DNA of 64,000 nt, taken from Periconia sp. R9002 (lineage: Eukaryota; Ascomycota; Dothideomycetes; Pleosporales; Periconiaceae). The stretch's first letter is position 1. Every line of letters starts with the position of its first letter. Shown one piece after another: positions 1 through 10,719 of this stretch. A model generated the notes under the pieces. It was not told where the DNA came from. It worked only from the letters and a program-made list of their open reading frames with translations, and made no database searches. The DNA is taken from NCBI GenBank assembly GCA_023627715.1, contig JAMAHW010000032.1, forward strand, positions 62,001 through 126,000, in the 5' to 3' direction. The position numbers and the translations under genes are program-made.

Positions 1-670
1 AGTGATGGCTGCCTTCTCTAAGGTGGAGATTACTGCGGCACGGTGTGGCCTTCTCTTGTCGTGATTCGTTCCCTCTCTCCCTCCCTTAACATGATCGACA
101 TTGCTGACATTGCATATAATTCTCACATCTCTTCATGCAGCAATTCATGCTTTTTATTACCGTGATGAGTTCCCTCTCTCCCCTCCCGTAACATCCTCTG
201 CATTGGTGGCAATACATTTGACTGCCACATTTTCCATGCGGCGTAGTGCTGCTTCCTCAAGGCTTTGATTCGTTCCTTCTGCGCTACCACAGACTTGCGT
301 CACAGTCTCTGCACGCTCTGCGTCAGTTGTGTTAAACTATTATTTTATCAATTAAATGTGCCGCCGTAACCTGGCTTATCAGTCGCCTAACCCTCCCGAA
401 GGAGGCGCGCGGCGTTCGTTTATCGGACACCGGCTAAATAACCGAGTCAAATACAGTGCAGTATTGATTGGTTTTCAAACAGATGCACATGTATGTCGAA
501 CAGGAGCGATGTTCTGTTGTTCATTATTATTATGTACATTGAGGGGCTAAACACACCACCCACGGTCCTCTCCACCAGTCGCTAGGTATTCACGTGCGTT
601 TGTCAATAACCATTATCACCAAGTTTTTTAGATATTCACGTTCAACAACGATAACAACAACAGAAAGAAA
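1..670. other. Upstream region with a degenerate tandem repeat
   Basis: No gene is supported. Two diverged copies of a segment of roughly 105 bp lie at about 58-160 and 161-265: each opens with CGTGAT, then a TTCCCTCTCTCC pyrimidine block, then CC(T/G)TAACAT and a GCATT/ACATT-rich tail. The last 100 bases before the regulator gene are A-rich (AACAACGATAACAACAACAG), as in many fungal 5' untranslated leaders. Confidence 0.45.
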
Positions 671-1825
671 ATGTTCCCTCAACGATACTCATGCGATCGA
701 TGTCGACAGCAAAAGGTGCGCTGCCTCAAGACTTGGGAACTAACGGCCATTAGTGGCGGCAGCAACCATCTCGCTCCATGTGAGCGATGTACAAAGGCGG
801 ATGTAGCATGTGTGTATAGCAGTATGTCAAGTTGTTTGCCTTTCAAAAATTTGCATTTTCCTTCTTGGACTAATGTAATTTTCGCTCCTTCCTTCGCAGT
901 GAGACAGAGAAGCAGACGATCAAAAGAGGATGCCTCGTCGCCCAGAGGAACTACGCACCATACACATCTCAGCCAGGATCTCTCAACCGTGCTCTCCAGC
1001 AGTGAAGCCACACAATACGACCTCACGGACCTGATGATGCCGTCACTCGACACGACGGCGGCCTGCATCGACGATGGAGACACATACAGCTGGACCGACA
1101 ACCACAGCCTCGCATACAATAGAGAGAATGACGACATACCTCGGGTGGGCTCTTTCACTAGCCCGACACTATCGCGAGACGAAGGAAAAGAGTCGTTAAC
1201 GGGGCAGCTGATGAAGCTGAGCAACGGAGCCATGAGGGTTACACGAGAGCTCGAATGCGCGGTGGTTTCTACTCCCTTGACAGTGAACTCTCCTGTTGTG
1301 AACGAAGCCTTCGAGGCGACGAGTGCCTTGGTCCGCATCATCAACAGCATCCCCATGGCCGGAAGCGCACACGGCTCCTCACAACCCGTGGCCGGCGAAC
1401 GGCGGCAGCCCGCCGAATACAGCCTGATCTTTATGGCTCTCGCCTCCCACCAGCATATCTTGGCTCTCTTTCACGCACTTTGTGAATCCATCAAACGCTC
1501 GTCTGAATTCATACTGGAAGGAGTCGAGCCACAAGAGCAATCATTGCACGGCGCCGCGTCATCATCTGCACAATTTATCATGGTTCTGCAGCTTATCATG
1601 CACCTACTCAACCGGATAGGCCGCAGCCTTCGCATAGAAAGCCGGAGGAACTCGGAGGGACACATGCTGACGTTCGAGTCAGACAGCGGCGAAGAAAGTG
1701 GAAGCCTCCAAGGTGTTGTCGACTCTGCTCAGGTCATACTGAAATCGCTCCCTGACGAGCACATGAAGCTCACTGACATCATCCATAAGCTTCAGAATTC
1801 CATAGAGGAAGGGGTTCATATTTAG
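671..1825 (+). CDS. Zn2Cys6 transcription factor, AflR-like
   Basis: Probable nuclear pathway regulator, 358 residues after splicing. The N-terminus holds a binuclear zinc cluster: CDRC, six residues later a third Cys, then CERC and a sixth Cys after six more residues. The loop between Cys 3 and Cys 4 is 18 residues, longer than usual. A Ser/Thr-rich middle leads to a helical C-terminal half (SLIFMALASHQHILALFHAL) resembling the AflR-type regulatory domain. One intron is predicted at 822-899 (GTATGT...TTCGCAG); it is 78 nt with no in-frame stop, so retention would give a longer protein. The ATG follows an A-rich leader and begins the zinc cluster almost at once, which supports this start. Neighbouring SnoaL-like and enoyl reductase genes suggest a secondary-metabolism regulator; the target genes are inference. 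Confidence 0.85.
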   Translation: MFPQRYSCDRCRQQKVRCLKTWELTAISGGSNHLAPCERCTKADVACVYSSMSSCLPFKNLHFPSWTNVIFAPSFAVRQRSRRSKEDASSPRGTTHHTHLSQDLSTVLSSSEATQYDLTDLMMPSLDTTAACIDDGDTYSWTDNHSLAYNRENDDIPRVGSFTSPTLSRDEGKESLTGQLMKLSNGAMRVTRELECAVVSTPLTVNSPVVNEAFEATSALVRIINSIPMAGSAHGSSQPVAGERRQPAEYSLIFMALASHQHILALFHALCESIKRSSEFILEGVEPQEQSLHGAASSSAQFIMVLQLIMHLLNRIGRSLRIESRRNSEGHMLTFESDSGEESGSLQGVVDSAQVILKSLPDEHMKLTDIIHKLQNSIEEGVHI

Positions 1826-2760
1826 TTTGCATGCGATTTTTTGGGGATTTCTTCCTTTTATTTGTGGAAAGTTTTTCTCATCCATTGATCGGGAATCTGA
1901 ATCTTTGTGTATTGTTATGATGGAAAAGACATGCGCCTACTGGACTTACATTGCAGTAAGAAGGTGTTTACAACCATTCTCACTACACTAGAGTACACAA
2001 AGCAGACGGCATCTTTCGGTATCATCATAATGAGTCCTATACGCAACGTTATGCATTCGCACCGACCTGCAAAAGGCGGAAGGGGGCGTGGAAATAACGT
2101 AGCATCCGGCTCTCCCTACTACTAGACGTTGGTCTCTAGCATCTTTGCAGCTCTCGATAAGGCCATGCACAAGTTACGGCTCGTCGTACAAGCACAATAC
2201 ATTGTATCTTGGAATAACTAGAAATGTCACTTCACGACGAGCCCATCTGCCTTACCGAATGCTCAGGCATGTTTTGGTCCTCCTGAATATTGGACCTCTG
2301 CTTGTTTCAACCTCCTGTAGGGCACCACGGCAATTTGCAGGGTAAAGTCCCGTACTGCACCTCTACGAGAGTTTTGTGCTGAATTAGGCCTGTCGACTGT
2401 TTAACCATTATCGTACTTTTCACTAGAGCTCTGCATTGCGGCGAAGGAAGAAAGGCCGATCATGTGTATCCATACTATCTGGGACTCTTGCAAGCGTTCG
2501 GGCGCTTTGGACTCAAGACGTTTTTCTTGTTACCTACCTAGTCAAATCGTACATATACCTGCTCACCAAAACGAAATACTAGATGCGATATGCGGAAAGC
2601 TCACCATTGGAATAGCCTATACGAACTTGGCAATGCAGTCACGTACCGCCGAGTCGGAGGTGCTAGTAAAGCTGCGGGCGGACAACCGGCGGCGCGACGC
2701 GGAGTCGGGCTCCGAAGTTATCACGATTCTTTTTCTCTCCTTCACAACCAACCATGGCAC
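1826..2760. other. Intergenic region, no gene seen
   Basis: About 0.9 kb between the regulator and the SnoaL-like gene. Only short open frames without recognisable motifs occur here. Confidence 0.5.
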
Positions 2761-2766
2761 TATAAA
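2761..2766 (+). promoter_or_regulatory. Probable TATA box of the SnoaL-like gene
   Basis: TATAAA lies 72 bases upstream of the ATG at 2838, a normal fungal core-promoter distance. Assignment is by position only. Confidence 0.4.
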
Positions 2767-2837
2767 CGGTCGAAGGCTCGGGTTGCTGCATAATCTCTAA
2801 AACGTACCATTGCCAATCTTTTCCAACATCCGGTATC

Positions 2838-3388
2838 ATGAGTCAGTATATCGCGTCAGTTCCATCGGAGAACCAAGTGCGGCCAGAGATACAGGCTTAC
2901 TTCGCGGAGTTCTACAAGCTTACTGATAATCCCGATCCGAATGCCCATGAATTGTACATTGACATGTTTACCGATTATGCAAAGATCTTTATGGGGGTGA
3001 ATGAGTTCACTGGTCGAAGTGGTACATGCTTGGCCCTGACTGACCGAAACCCGAATTAATCGATGCTAATCGTCCTGATCAGAGATCACGAAGTTTCGGC
3101 ATGGAATGTGGGAGAAGGTAGCTAGTCGTTCTCACAATCTCAAGCAGATCTTTGCTTTCAGCGAAGGCTCCGACGATCTCATGGCATATGGTACGGTAGG
3201 ATTCGAGTTCAAGGATGGTAGAAAAGGGTCAGCAGATTGGGGAGCCCATTGCCATTTCACCAAAGTCGATGGAAAACTAAAGATGGATTTCTATCAAGTG
3301 TATCTGGTACGTTATGGAAGCTGCAACGAGTCTGATTCGGAGCTGACTATGGCTAAAGGACAGTGCCGCGATGGCTCGCGCAAAATGA
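2838..3388 (+). CDS. SnoaL-like (NTF2-fold) protein
   Basis: Small protein of 145 residues with the NTF2/SnoaL fold pattern: an N-terminal helical part (AYFAEFYKLTDNPD), AHELYIDMFT, then strand-rich segments ending in KMDFYQVYL. Three exons are predicted: 2838-3021, 3083-3306 and 3359-3388; the introns are 61 and 52 nt with GT-AG ends and CTAAT or CTGAC branch sites, and the spliced frame ends in DSAAMARAK. Fungal members act as polyketide cyclases, dehydratases or isomerases, or have no known substrate; the reaction here is unknown. It sits between an AflR-like regulator and a trans-enoyl reductase, so a role in the same pathway is plausible but inferred. Reading through the second intron gives another ending, but the short third exon fits the family better. 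Confidence 0.75.
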
Positions 3389-4086
3389 GAACAGAACCAA
3401 AATATTGATTGAAATTTAGTCCAGAGTAGAAGGAAAGACTTTGCGTTGGAAGACATTTTCTTGAAATCAGTTCGCGTGGAGAGCTTCGTTTGGAATGTGA
3501 CTATTGGACGCATCTCTGTTTTTCACTTCCCCAGACCCCGAACTTTTCACCAAAGTATTCCCCTCTCTGTGATTTTAGAGTCGATTATTCTTGTTTTCAT
3601 CCAAAATTGTAATATCGTTCATAATTCATACTATCACAAGTCCAACATCACTAGGTATGACATAGACCGTTTCCATGTCTCAAATAGGGTAGCTGGTAAG
3701 ATGGGCATCCTGCACCGACCAATAGTCTGTCTCCTCTTTTTATTTTCTAATCTCCAGTTCCTCTTACCTAAAGCCGTACACGACCTTGATTCCAAGACCC
3801 ACACCATCATCGTATTGATGGGTTTAAAAGCGCCATGGGCGAATGGTCATGCGGCATAATTAAAGTGGATTTTTTTTGACCAGCCACCTGCTTAACTCCG
3901 ACTTGGCGTGTTTGATTAAGGGAAGGGATGTAGTCGTACGACAAATGCACCCAATCAAGCTAGACTTCGCAACGGCGAGAAAAGCCAATTAGCAGGGCCA
4001 TCAATTTAAATCCAAGCTGTGCTAAGTAGTTTACTGCAGAGGTTGGCACCAAGAAAATAGATTGAGAACTACGGTCTTCACCATAC
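3389..4086. other. Intergenic region, no gene seen
   Basis: About 0.7 kb between convergent genes. A 137-codon open frame at 3446-3859 on the plus strand has no recognisable motif and looks like chance. Confidence 0.45.
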
Positions 4087-5262
4087 TTATGCACCAACCA
4101 AGGGCACGACTTGTCTCTTAGCACGCACATTCCCAACACGCAAGTCATTCACATACGTAGGGATGCTCGCCAAGCCGCCATTTCTAACCTCCAAAGGATG
4201 GTTCTTAATTTTTCCCTCCTTCAATAGCTGATCCGCCAACAGGAACAGCTTGACACCGAATTTTCTATGCTCGGGAGTGCTAGGGCGCCCGTATGTACCC
4301 GGAATCACAACTGGCATTCCCGTAATTGTGGGAGCCATAAGCCAGTCGGCACGGACATCTCTTCGTGTGTATTTGACGATAGGGGTGATGGCTTCGAGGG
4401 CAACATACTTGCCACCTAAAGAGCTAATTGCTTCGTAGCACATTCGCATCGTTGCTGTGTCGGTCACGCAGTCGAAGACAGAAACAAGGCTGTTAGCCGT
4501 GTATTCGCGGATATCGGCGCCGCATGTCGAGGAACGGTAGTCGAAGCAAGCTACAGCACCGAAAGACTCGCAAAGTGCGTTGTTGGCTGGTGAGCAGGTG
4601 ACGATTGGTGTATAACCGGCGCTGTGAATAGTAGAGTAAGCGGGGTAGCTCAGAGATGCCATCAATGTCCCAACCGCACTGCAGCTAACGACAACACTCC
4701 ATCGCGGAGTTGAGCACTCGACTCACATCTTCAAAAGTTGGGTTGCCATAGTTCCCGTGCCTGTTGCACCTCCGGAGACAAGAACAAATGCAGATGTCTT
4801 CTCTTCAGAGCGCGGCAGCTCCAGATCCAGTCCAGGGGTTTGGAAAAGGGCGAGGCCTGCAGTAGCAATGCCGAGTCCCATTGAACATGCCCTTTCAAAG
4901 GACAAGTTATCAGGGATGTGGCAGCTTAGTTCCGCAGTCGCCAGCGCATACTCTGCAAAAGCGCCCGCCGTTTTGTCTGTGGCGTTGAGACCAAAGGTGA
5001 CGGCGAGGACACGGTCGCCCTCCTTAAACCGCGTAACGCCTTCGCCCGGGTCAACAACGATACCTGAAAAGTCACAACCTCCCACTGCGCCAGGAGAATT
5101 TGAAAAGTCTACTATCTTCGCGTCGTACGGGCTCAGAGCGACCGCATGCACTCGGCACAGCATCTGGCCCGATTTGGGAACGGGGATTGGGACGTCGTCC
5201 GCGAGCCGGTAGCCCCCGGTCTCGCTGCCAACAAGAGCCTTCATTACAGCGTCAGCCTTCAT
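4087..5262 (-). CDS. LovC-type trans-acting enoyl reductase (MDR family)
   Basis: A 356-residue medium-chain dehydrogenase/reductase without zinc ligands. Exon 1 is 4727-5262 and exon 2 is 4087-4621, joined over a 105-nt intron with a GTGAGT donor. The N-terminal GroES-like domain contains VHAVALSPYDAKIVD, GGCDFSGIVVDPGEGVTRF and GDRV. The nucleotide-binding domain has VSGGATGTGTMATQLLKI, then AGYTPIVTCSP and FDYR, and is followed by VFDCVTDTATMRMCYEAI. This is the arrangement of the stand-alone enoyl reductases (lovastatin LovC and relatives) that work with a highly reducing PKS whose own ER domain is inactive. No intact PKS is in the window, so the gene may be orphaned or may serve a PKS elsewhere. 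It is divergent from the dienelactone hydrolase gene. Family membership is clear; the partner is unknown. Confidence 0.85.
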
Positions 5263-5683
5263 TGTTGCTTGTGAGTTGTATGTTACCGCATGTGCGAACA
5301 GAAGAGATGGAATCTGCACGGGAATCAATGTTTGAATACAAGAAAGGGATACCGAGTTATACTGAATTCTCCATAGCTCCTTCGCCAATCTAAGGTTAAA
5401 TCAATCTCTACAAATGATTTATCGCTCTCTCTACACTGCAGGGCATTTTCGGGATGATTCCAGCCATACTAGCAAGCATCCGTGATTGCGTTTTCGCGGA
5501 AAACCGACCGGAGCGGCGATCGGAGGCCCGGTGACAACCTCCGACAACATGTTCAGGCAGGACACCAGAGTTGAAGACCAACCTCCGCACTGCTATGTGC
5601 ATGCCATCTACGTCAGTAAGAAAAATATTATTTCTAATCCACCTCATTCACCATTCAAAGGAAAGGTATGACGCTAACTCACC
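5263..5683. promoter_or_regulatory. Shared divergent promoter region
   Basis: A 421-base gap separates the starts of the minus-strand enoyl reductase and the plus-strand dienelactone hydrolase. It must hold both promoters; I cannot single out an operator. Confidence 0.4.
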
Positions 5684-6622
5684 ATGTCTTGCCCTGACTG
5701 CTTTCGAGGGGGAGTGTCGAAGACACATCCAACTGGCAAGGAGGTTATAATGTATGGAATCCAGACCTACGTTGCTGAGCCCCCAGCCGGAGTTACGCCT
5801 AAAGGTATTATTGTCTACATTACTGATGCATTTGGCTGGAAATTTATAAATAATCGCCTTTTATGCGATCACTATGCAGCAAAGGGAGGTTTTATAGTCT
5901 ACTGTCCAGATTTTATGAACGGTTTGTCTATCCTAACTCTCCTCCCCCCAATAACCACGCAGCGGACAGCTAACTTACTGACCTATCTAGGCCGCTCCAT
6001 GTCTTCCTCGGTTCTCCACTATGTTGACACACTGCTGAGCAAAGAAAACTGGTTCATGACTATCTTCGTCAAGTGGTTCGTCTTCCTTAAGATCCTGTGC
6101 CTCATGGTCCCCTGGCTGGTGAGATGTAGCCCAGCCAAGACTGAAGCGGGCGTGATCCAGTACTTCCAAGCGCTCCGGGTATCCCCGCCCTCTGCGACTG
6201 CGGACCTTAAGATCGGCGCTGCGGGCTTCTGCTGGGGTGGTAAGCACGTTGTAACGCTAGCCCAAGATCACGCTGAGCACCGCGTAGCCCGGCACTCGTC
6301 CTCAGTGATGGAGCCCCTTATTGACGCCGCCTTCGTCGCGCATCCAACGTACATTAAGGTCTCCGGCGACGTTGAAGCTATCCAGATTCCTATTTCCTGG
6401 TCTGTCGGCGAAAAGGATATGCAGATGAAGGCATCGGACGTGCAAAGGGTTAAGGCGATTCTAGAGGGGAAGGATGTAGAGCATGAAGTTCACATTATCC
6501 CCGGTGCTAAGCATGGCTTTGCGACTCGTCACCACCCGGACGATGAGAGGGAGATGGCAGCCGCGCAGCAAGCGGAGGATCAGGCAGTGTCGTGGTTCGC
6601 GCAGTGTTTCCGCTCGGCGTAG
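5684..6622 (+). CDS. Dienelactone hydrolase family protein
   Basis: Alpha/beta hydrolase of 289 residues. One intron is predicted at 5922-5990 (GTTTGT...CTATCTAG); it is 69 nt and free of in-frame stops, so an unspliced form would still be readable. The protein begins MSCPDCFRGG, typical of fungal members. The nucleophile is the Cys of GFCWGGKH, the Asp is probably that of WSVGEKDMQ, and the His is that of AKHGFATRHH, giving the Cys-Asp-His triad of the family. Characterised members hydrolyse dienelactones from aromatic catabolism; many fungal paralogues lie near secondary-metabolite genes and have unknown substrates. It shares a promoter region with the trans-enoyl reductase, which may mean co-regulation. 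Confidence 0.85.
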   Translation: MSCPDCFRGGVSKTHPTGKEVIMYGIQTYVAEPPAGVTPKGIIVYITDAFGWKFINNRLLCDHYAAKGGFIVYCPDFMNGLSILTLLPPITTQRTANLLTYLGRSMSSSVLHYVDTLLSKENWFMTIFVKWFVFLKILCLMVPWLVRCSPAKTEAGVIQYFQALRVSPPSATADLKIGAAGFCWGGKHVVTLAQDHAEHRVARHSSSVMEPLIDAAFVAHPTYIKVSGDVEAIQIPISWSVGEKDMQMKASDVQRVKAILEGKDVEHEVHIIPGAKHGFATRHHPDDEREMAAAQQAEDQAVSWFAQCFRSA

Positions 6623-7807
6623 GCATGGCAGTTTTTAGTTAGGCCCCATTGTTGGGAGCAGGGTTTTTCCAAGCAAGGTGGTGTGGCATAAATGTTTTTG
6701 AATCAAATTTAATAATGATCAACACTATGGCACAACTTGCTATCATTACACATTCGTGAACTCTATTGCTTGAATGAAGAGTGTATTTCTTTGAAATCTT
6801 CTTTGATAGATTTCATTCAACCCATACGACCAGAACAACATAGTTCAGATGCACGTCCTCTTATGAGCGTGCTGGTGCCATAGTGCAGGCGGGGTGCAAA
6901 TGTCATAATAAGATCTTGCCACATCGGTAACGACGGCGCCGTTTCACCATCTTGAATCATTGGAAAGATACGCAGACGCGCATACATCTCCATTGGAGTA
7001 ACGGCGGCCTTCGCATTCATATTTGCGCTATTCACAAACACGAGAGGGTTAGAGATCTTCGCGGCATCCGCATCGTGCGTGGTGTAGTATTGCAATATTG
7101 CACATGCTGATCGAATGTAGGTTTGTTGTAGTTGAAGTTGTCGTCATTGGCACGGTTTCATAAAGAACAATCCTGAATAAGTGGTACAAAGGGCGTAGGG
7201 TTACGGACTATTTTCAGCAAAAATACCTTGTCGATTATATCCAAAGAATCAACGCTTGGTTTAGGAAGGAGTCAAAAACAAAACTATGCATATAAACCGT
7301 GCGCACACAACAATCAATTGCGAGGACTAAATGATTTGGAATTTAAGGTATAAAAACGAATAAAAATGAAATAAAGAAACGGGGAGGGCAAAACAGCGGA
7401 AGAAAAAGGGAGCAGAATGTAGAAGAATACATGTAGATAAATAAAGCGCGTATTTTCTCATTCTTTGCTAAGGATTACGTTGTAAGCTACTAGAGCCTTC
7501 ATAAATATTAATTGATATAACATTTTACCTATTTCACTGATACAACTCCCGGTCACGTAACTTTCCGCGAGATTACACCTAAAGTGCTAAAAATGACCGA
7601 AGTTTCCTAAAGTTTACCGTTAACCATAATTCTAAAAATGAGCTTATGAGGTAGATTTACAAGTATGGAGTAAAAGCCGATAATCTCTGTCTGAGCAGTG
7701 TCGACTAAGACAAACGGCGGCTCATCATTATAAGAATCATCCGAATCTAGTGGAGGGATTGTAGCCTCCCGGCCATAATTAGTGCATAGCTATACCCGTC
7801 AGCTACC
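6623..7807. other. Intergenic region with one coding-like fragment
   Basis: About 1.2 kb. On the minus strand, 6817-7095 keeps an open frame whose composition looks protein-like (NPLVFVNSANMNAK, then SLPMWQDLIMTFAPRLHYG), but it has no ATG near its 5' end and an upstream stop. I do not recognise the family. It may be the last exon or a remnant of a lost gene. The rest (7200-7800) is AT-rich with no gene seen. Confidence 0.25.
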
Positions 7808-9906
7808 TTATAGAACCTTCTTTTTGTGGTAGAGATTACATACGCGAAACTTGTCGAGATGTCCGAATGCATTTTGCAGGTATACGTGGCTGATTCTCTC
7901 CCCCCCAGGGCCATCAATATCGAGCGATATTCTTCGATCCCCAGAGCTGTTGTGCGGAGCCTCTAGCCGTGGCTCATCGTCGGAGAAAGGGCCACAGCGA
8001 CCTAGTGTATGGATATCCCGTCCGTCAACCTTGGTGTTGTACTTGAATTCGATGCCATATATGTGACCCAAGCCAACAACCCACACGACGACTTGGACTA
8101 GTTTGGACAGGTTTTCTCCGCAGCTGCCACCAAACAAAACCATATTGTAAGGTCTATGCGTGCGGACTACCCAAGGTATGTCCCTGGAGTAATCACTGAA
8201 TAGAAGACCATCGGGAGGAATGACCGGCAGCCAGAATGCCTCATCCCGCAGCGACGAAGGTTCCACAGAGGGCGTTGATGTGCCCTCGGATATGGCCAGC
8301 GACACCATTTTCATCGCCTCTCAGGTTTTAGTCTGGAAAGCATTTCGTACAACAGGGAGGAACAACTTACATCGAACCCTGCCTTCAATAGCTGCACGCT
8401 ACCCGCTCCGATTGCCAAACGCTTCTTGGGAATTCCCTCATGTTCGCCCAACCACTCGGATGCGCCACCTATAGTTAACAAAGATATTCCGCGGATCCCT
8501 TTCAGATCCATGGCAAGAATGAATCCAGATATATGAAGATGCTCTTCATTATCCATTGGGCACACGGAACCGAGAATGGACTCATGACTACGTCGAATGT
8601 ATCCCAGACATGTATCCACCTTATCTTGCTGCTGGAACCGAATGCCTGAAATGTATTGTTTGCCGTTGAGATTGATGAAAGAGACGAATACCGTCGTGAT
8701 CAGATCTGGGAGGTGTATGAGTCGGAGTCGGAGTACCCTACAGCCTGACGTGAAGTACTGTTCGGGATCAACTACGGCACGAGATGCAATCTTCCATGAA
8801 TCCTCGTTCGAGGGTGCTCCGTTTGACTCAAAGAAGGATTGCAGTGGAGTGCCGGAACAAGTGCTGAGCGAGTATTCAGACAGTAGGTTAAGTAGAGGGA
8901 AGATCAGCCCTGAAACGCGCCGCCTGTTTCGGAGGGGTGCGATATCAAGGAGGTCCTTGACTCCAAAGTAGAATCTCTTCCAGGAGAACGAGCGCGGTAT
9001 AGAATGGCGAGCCTCGACAATGTACTCGAATTCGTGGCCGGGAAGGAACCGAGAGGCCCAAAATGACTCAGGTAAAGGTATTGTGGCAACGACGGAAGAG
9101 GCTATTTTGAGATTCACGACATCTCTTGACGGTAGGGTATTTAGAATCATCTGCATAATCTCTACAGGGAGTTCTCGGAAGAAATCGGTGTTGGTGTGGA
9201 TCTTGGTGGTAGAGATCTGAGCCGAAGTTTCGTAGTCCACAGATATCAAACACCTACTACGGAGGGCCAGGAGGTCTGGTATAACCATGGGATCGAAGTT
9301 GTAAATCGGAAGACCAGTGGAGGTCCGTGGCATGTTGTCATAATCCAACCCACCTAAAACGCGCTCCTCCCCTGGGAGAAGTAGACTGACATCAACCTGA
9401 GCGCGTAGTAGACCGCCATAATCGTGCCCCCAGTCGAGGTGGTCTTGTTGCTGAGGAAACGATAGGAGGATGTTGAAGAGACAACATTTATCCATATCTT
9501 CCTGGTCGTTGAGCTTGACCATGAGATCCCAGCATGACGCATGAAATGGAAATCCCCAAGCAGATTGATGGATTGAAGGAGGCGGCGCAGGAGGAGGGGT
9601 ACCAAAATTGACCTTGAGCAGCCATATGTCGATCCGAGTGCTCGGATCCAGGTTTGGATCATGGTAACTTGAAGATGAGTCTCGAGGTGCATAGTCGTGT
9701 AGGGAGCCTCGAGTACCGACGCCAGACAGTCGGACATTGGTCCAATCATGGTCTTCCGTATATACTATATCATAAAGGTAGTTAGCTCACAAAATCGTAC
9801 AAGTCGGTCATCCCAACGCACACGCTCTGAATTCGCTCATCCAGCGAGGCTCTCTTTCGTCGATAGGACCTCCACATATTACGCATCCCACATCGTTGCG
9901 AGGCAT
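7808..9906 (-). CDS. Large fungal F-box protein
   Basis: Predicted 662-residue protein from three exons: 9822-9906, 8371-9764 and 7808-8317; introns of 57 and 53 nt restore one frame. It opens MPRNDVGCVICGGPI, a Cys-x2-Cys knuckle typical of a widespread fungal family, followed by FRALYTEDHDW, LSGVG and WGFPFHASCWDLM. An F-box-like segment starts FRELPVEIMQMILNTLP near residue 220. The C-terminal half is a beta-rich region ending in FGHLDKFRVCNLYH. F-box proteins bind Skp1 in SCF ubiquitin ligases; the target is unknown. The ATG at 9522 that opens the long frame is internal; the better start is 9906 because the conserved Cys-containing N-terminus lies upstream. The gene looks intact, unlike several neighbours. 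Confidence 0.8.
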
Positions 9907-10719
9907 CTATCTTGTTGATCGGTTGTTCTTGTCGCTCAATAACAAAAATTGGTCGAAATTAGGGGTTTGCCTGGCTAAAGCATGTATGCGAGGGTAGTGA
10001 GTGCTGGTGGTTTGAGAGTGTCGAGCGCAGGGTCCAGGAGCAATCAACGAAATTCGCGCTTAGTAATCGATATCGATTACCCCTCCACATACCTAAGCAG
10101 AGTTGGATGATACTTTATAACTTAGTACCGAGGTACAACTTAGGCTCTTAATGCATGCCTAGATAAAAAGATGAAACAAAAAAGATAACTAAAACCGGAT
10201 GAAACAAAAAAAGAAGAAATCTCTCCACATAGCGGGCGCTTGGTAACCGCTCAAGTGACACGGGCTTCCCCATGCGACTAGCGTGAGCCACCGCACCGAC
10301 AAAATTTGTAAGAACAAAGGTTGATATGTATGGGAACGTGTTGCCGCGCGCTACTTGCCATGTGTAAATTCCGCAGAACCTTGATGTGAAGTGCTAACAA
10401 AAGTCCTTCAGCAATGAAACATCGGCAATGTTGGTTCTCTGTGCGCGCCTTAATTATAGAAATATTCGGCAGTTATCCGCCTTCATCAATGTTACCGCAA
10501 AAATTCCAAAACCCTGGACAGTATGCACCCCTGGCGCTTACGGTGCCGGTATACACCACGGAATACACCCTTTAGATAGATATAAAGGGCAAGTCGCTGT
10601 GAAGAGAGAGACCTGTACAACAGTTCCACAACAAGCTCCGCATTACGAATATTATTATCAGCTGCATTTCTATTCATCCGCTCATCGTATCATCTAAAAC
10701 CGCATTCCATTCGCTCAGT
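9907..10719. other. Intergenic region with a short direct repeat
   Basis: About 0.8 kb without a supported gene. The 15-base string GATGAAACAAAAAAG at 10170-10184 recurs at 10198 (with one extra A), a local direct repeat of no known role. Confidence 0.4.

Noticed and set aside
679..1356. 225-codon open frame opposite the regulator
   Set aside because: It is antisense to the zinc-cluster gene, has no domain, and follows from the codon use of the real gene.
3446..3859. 137-codon frame after the first SnoaL-like gene
   Set aside because: No motif, no splice context, low-complexity hydrophobic stretches; likely chance.
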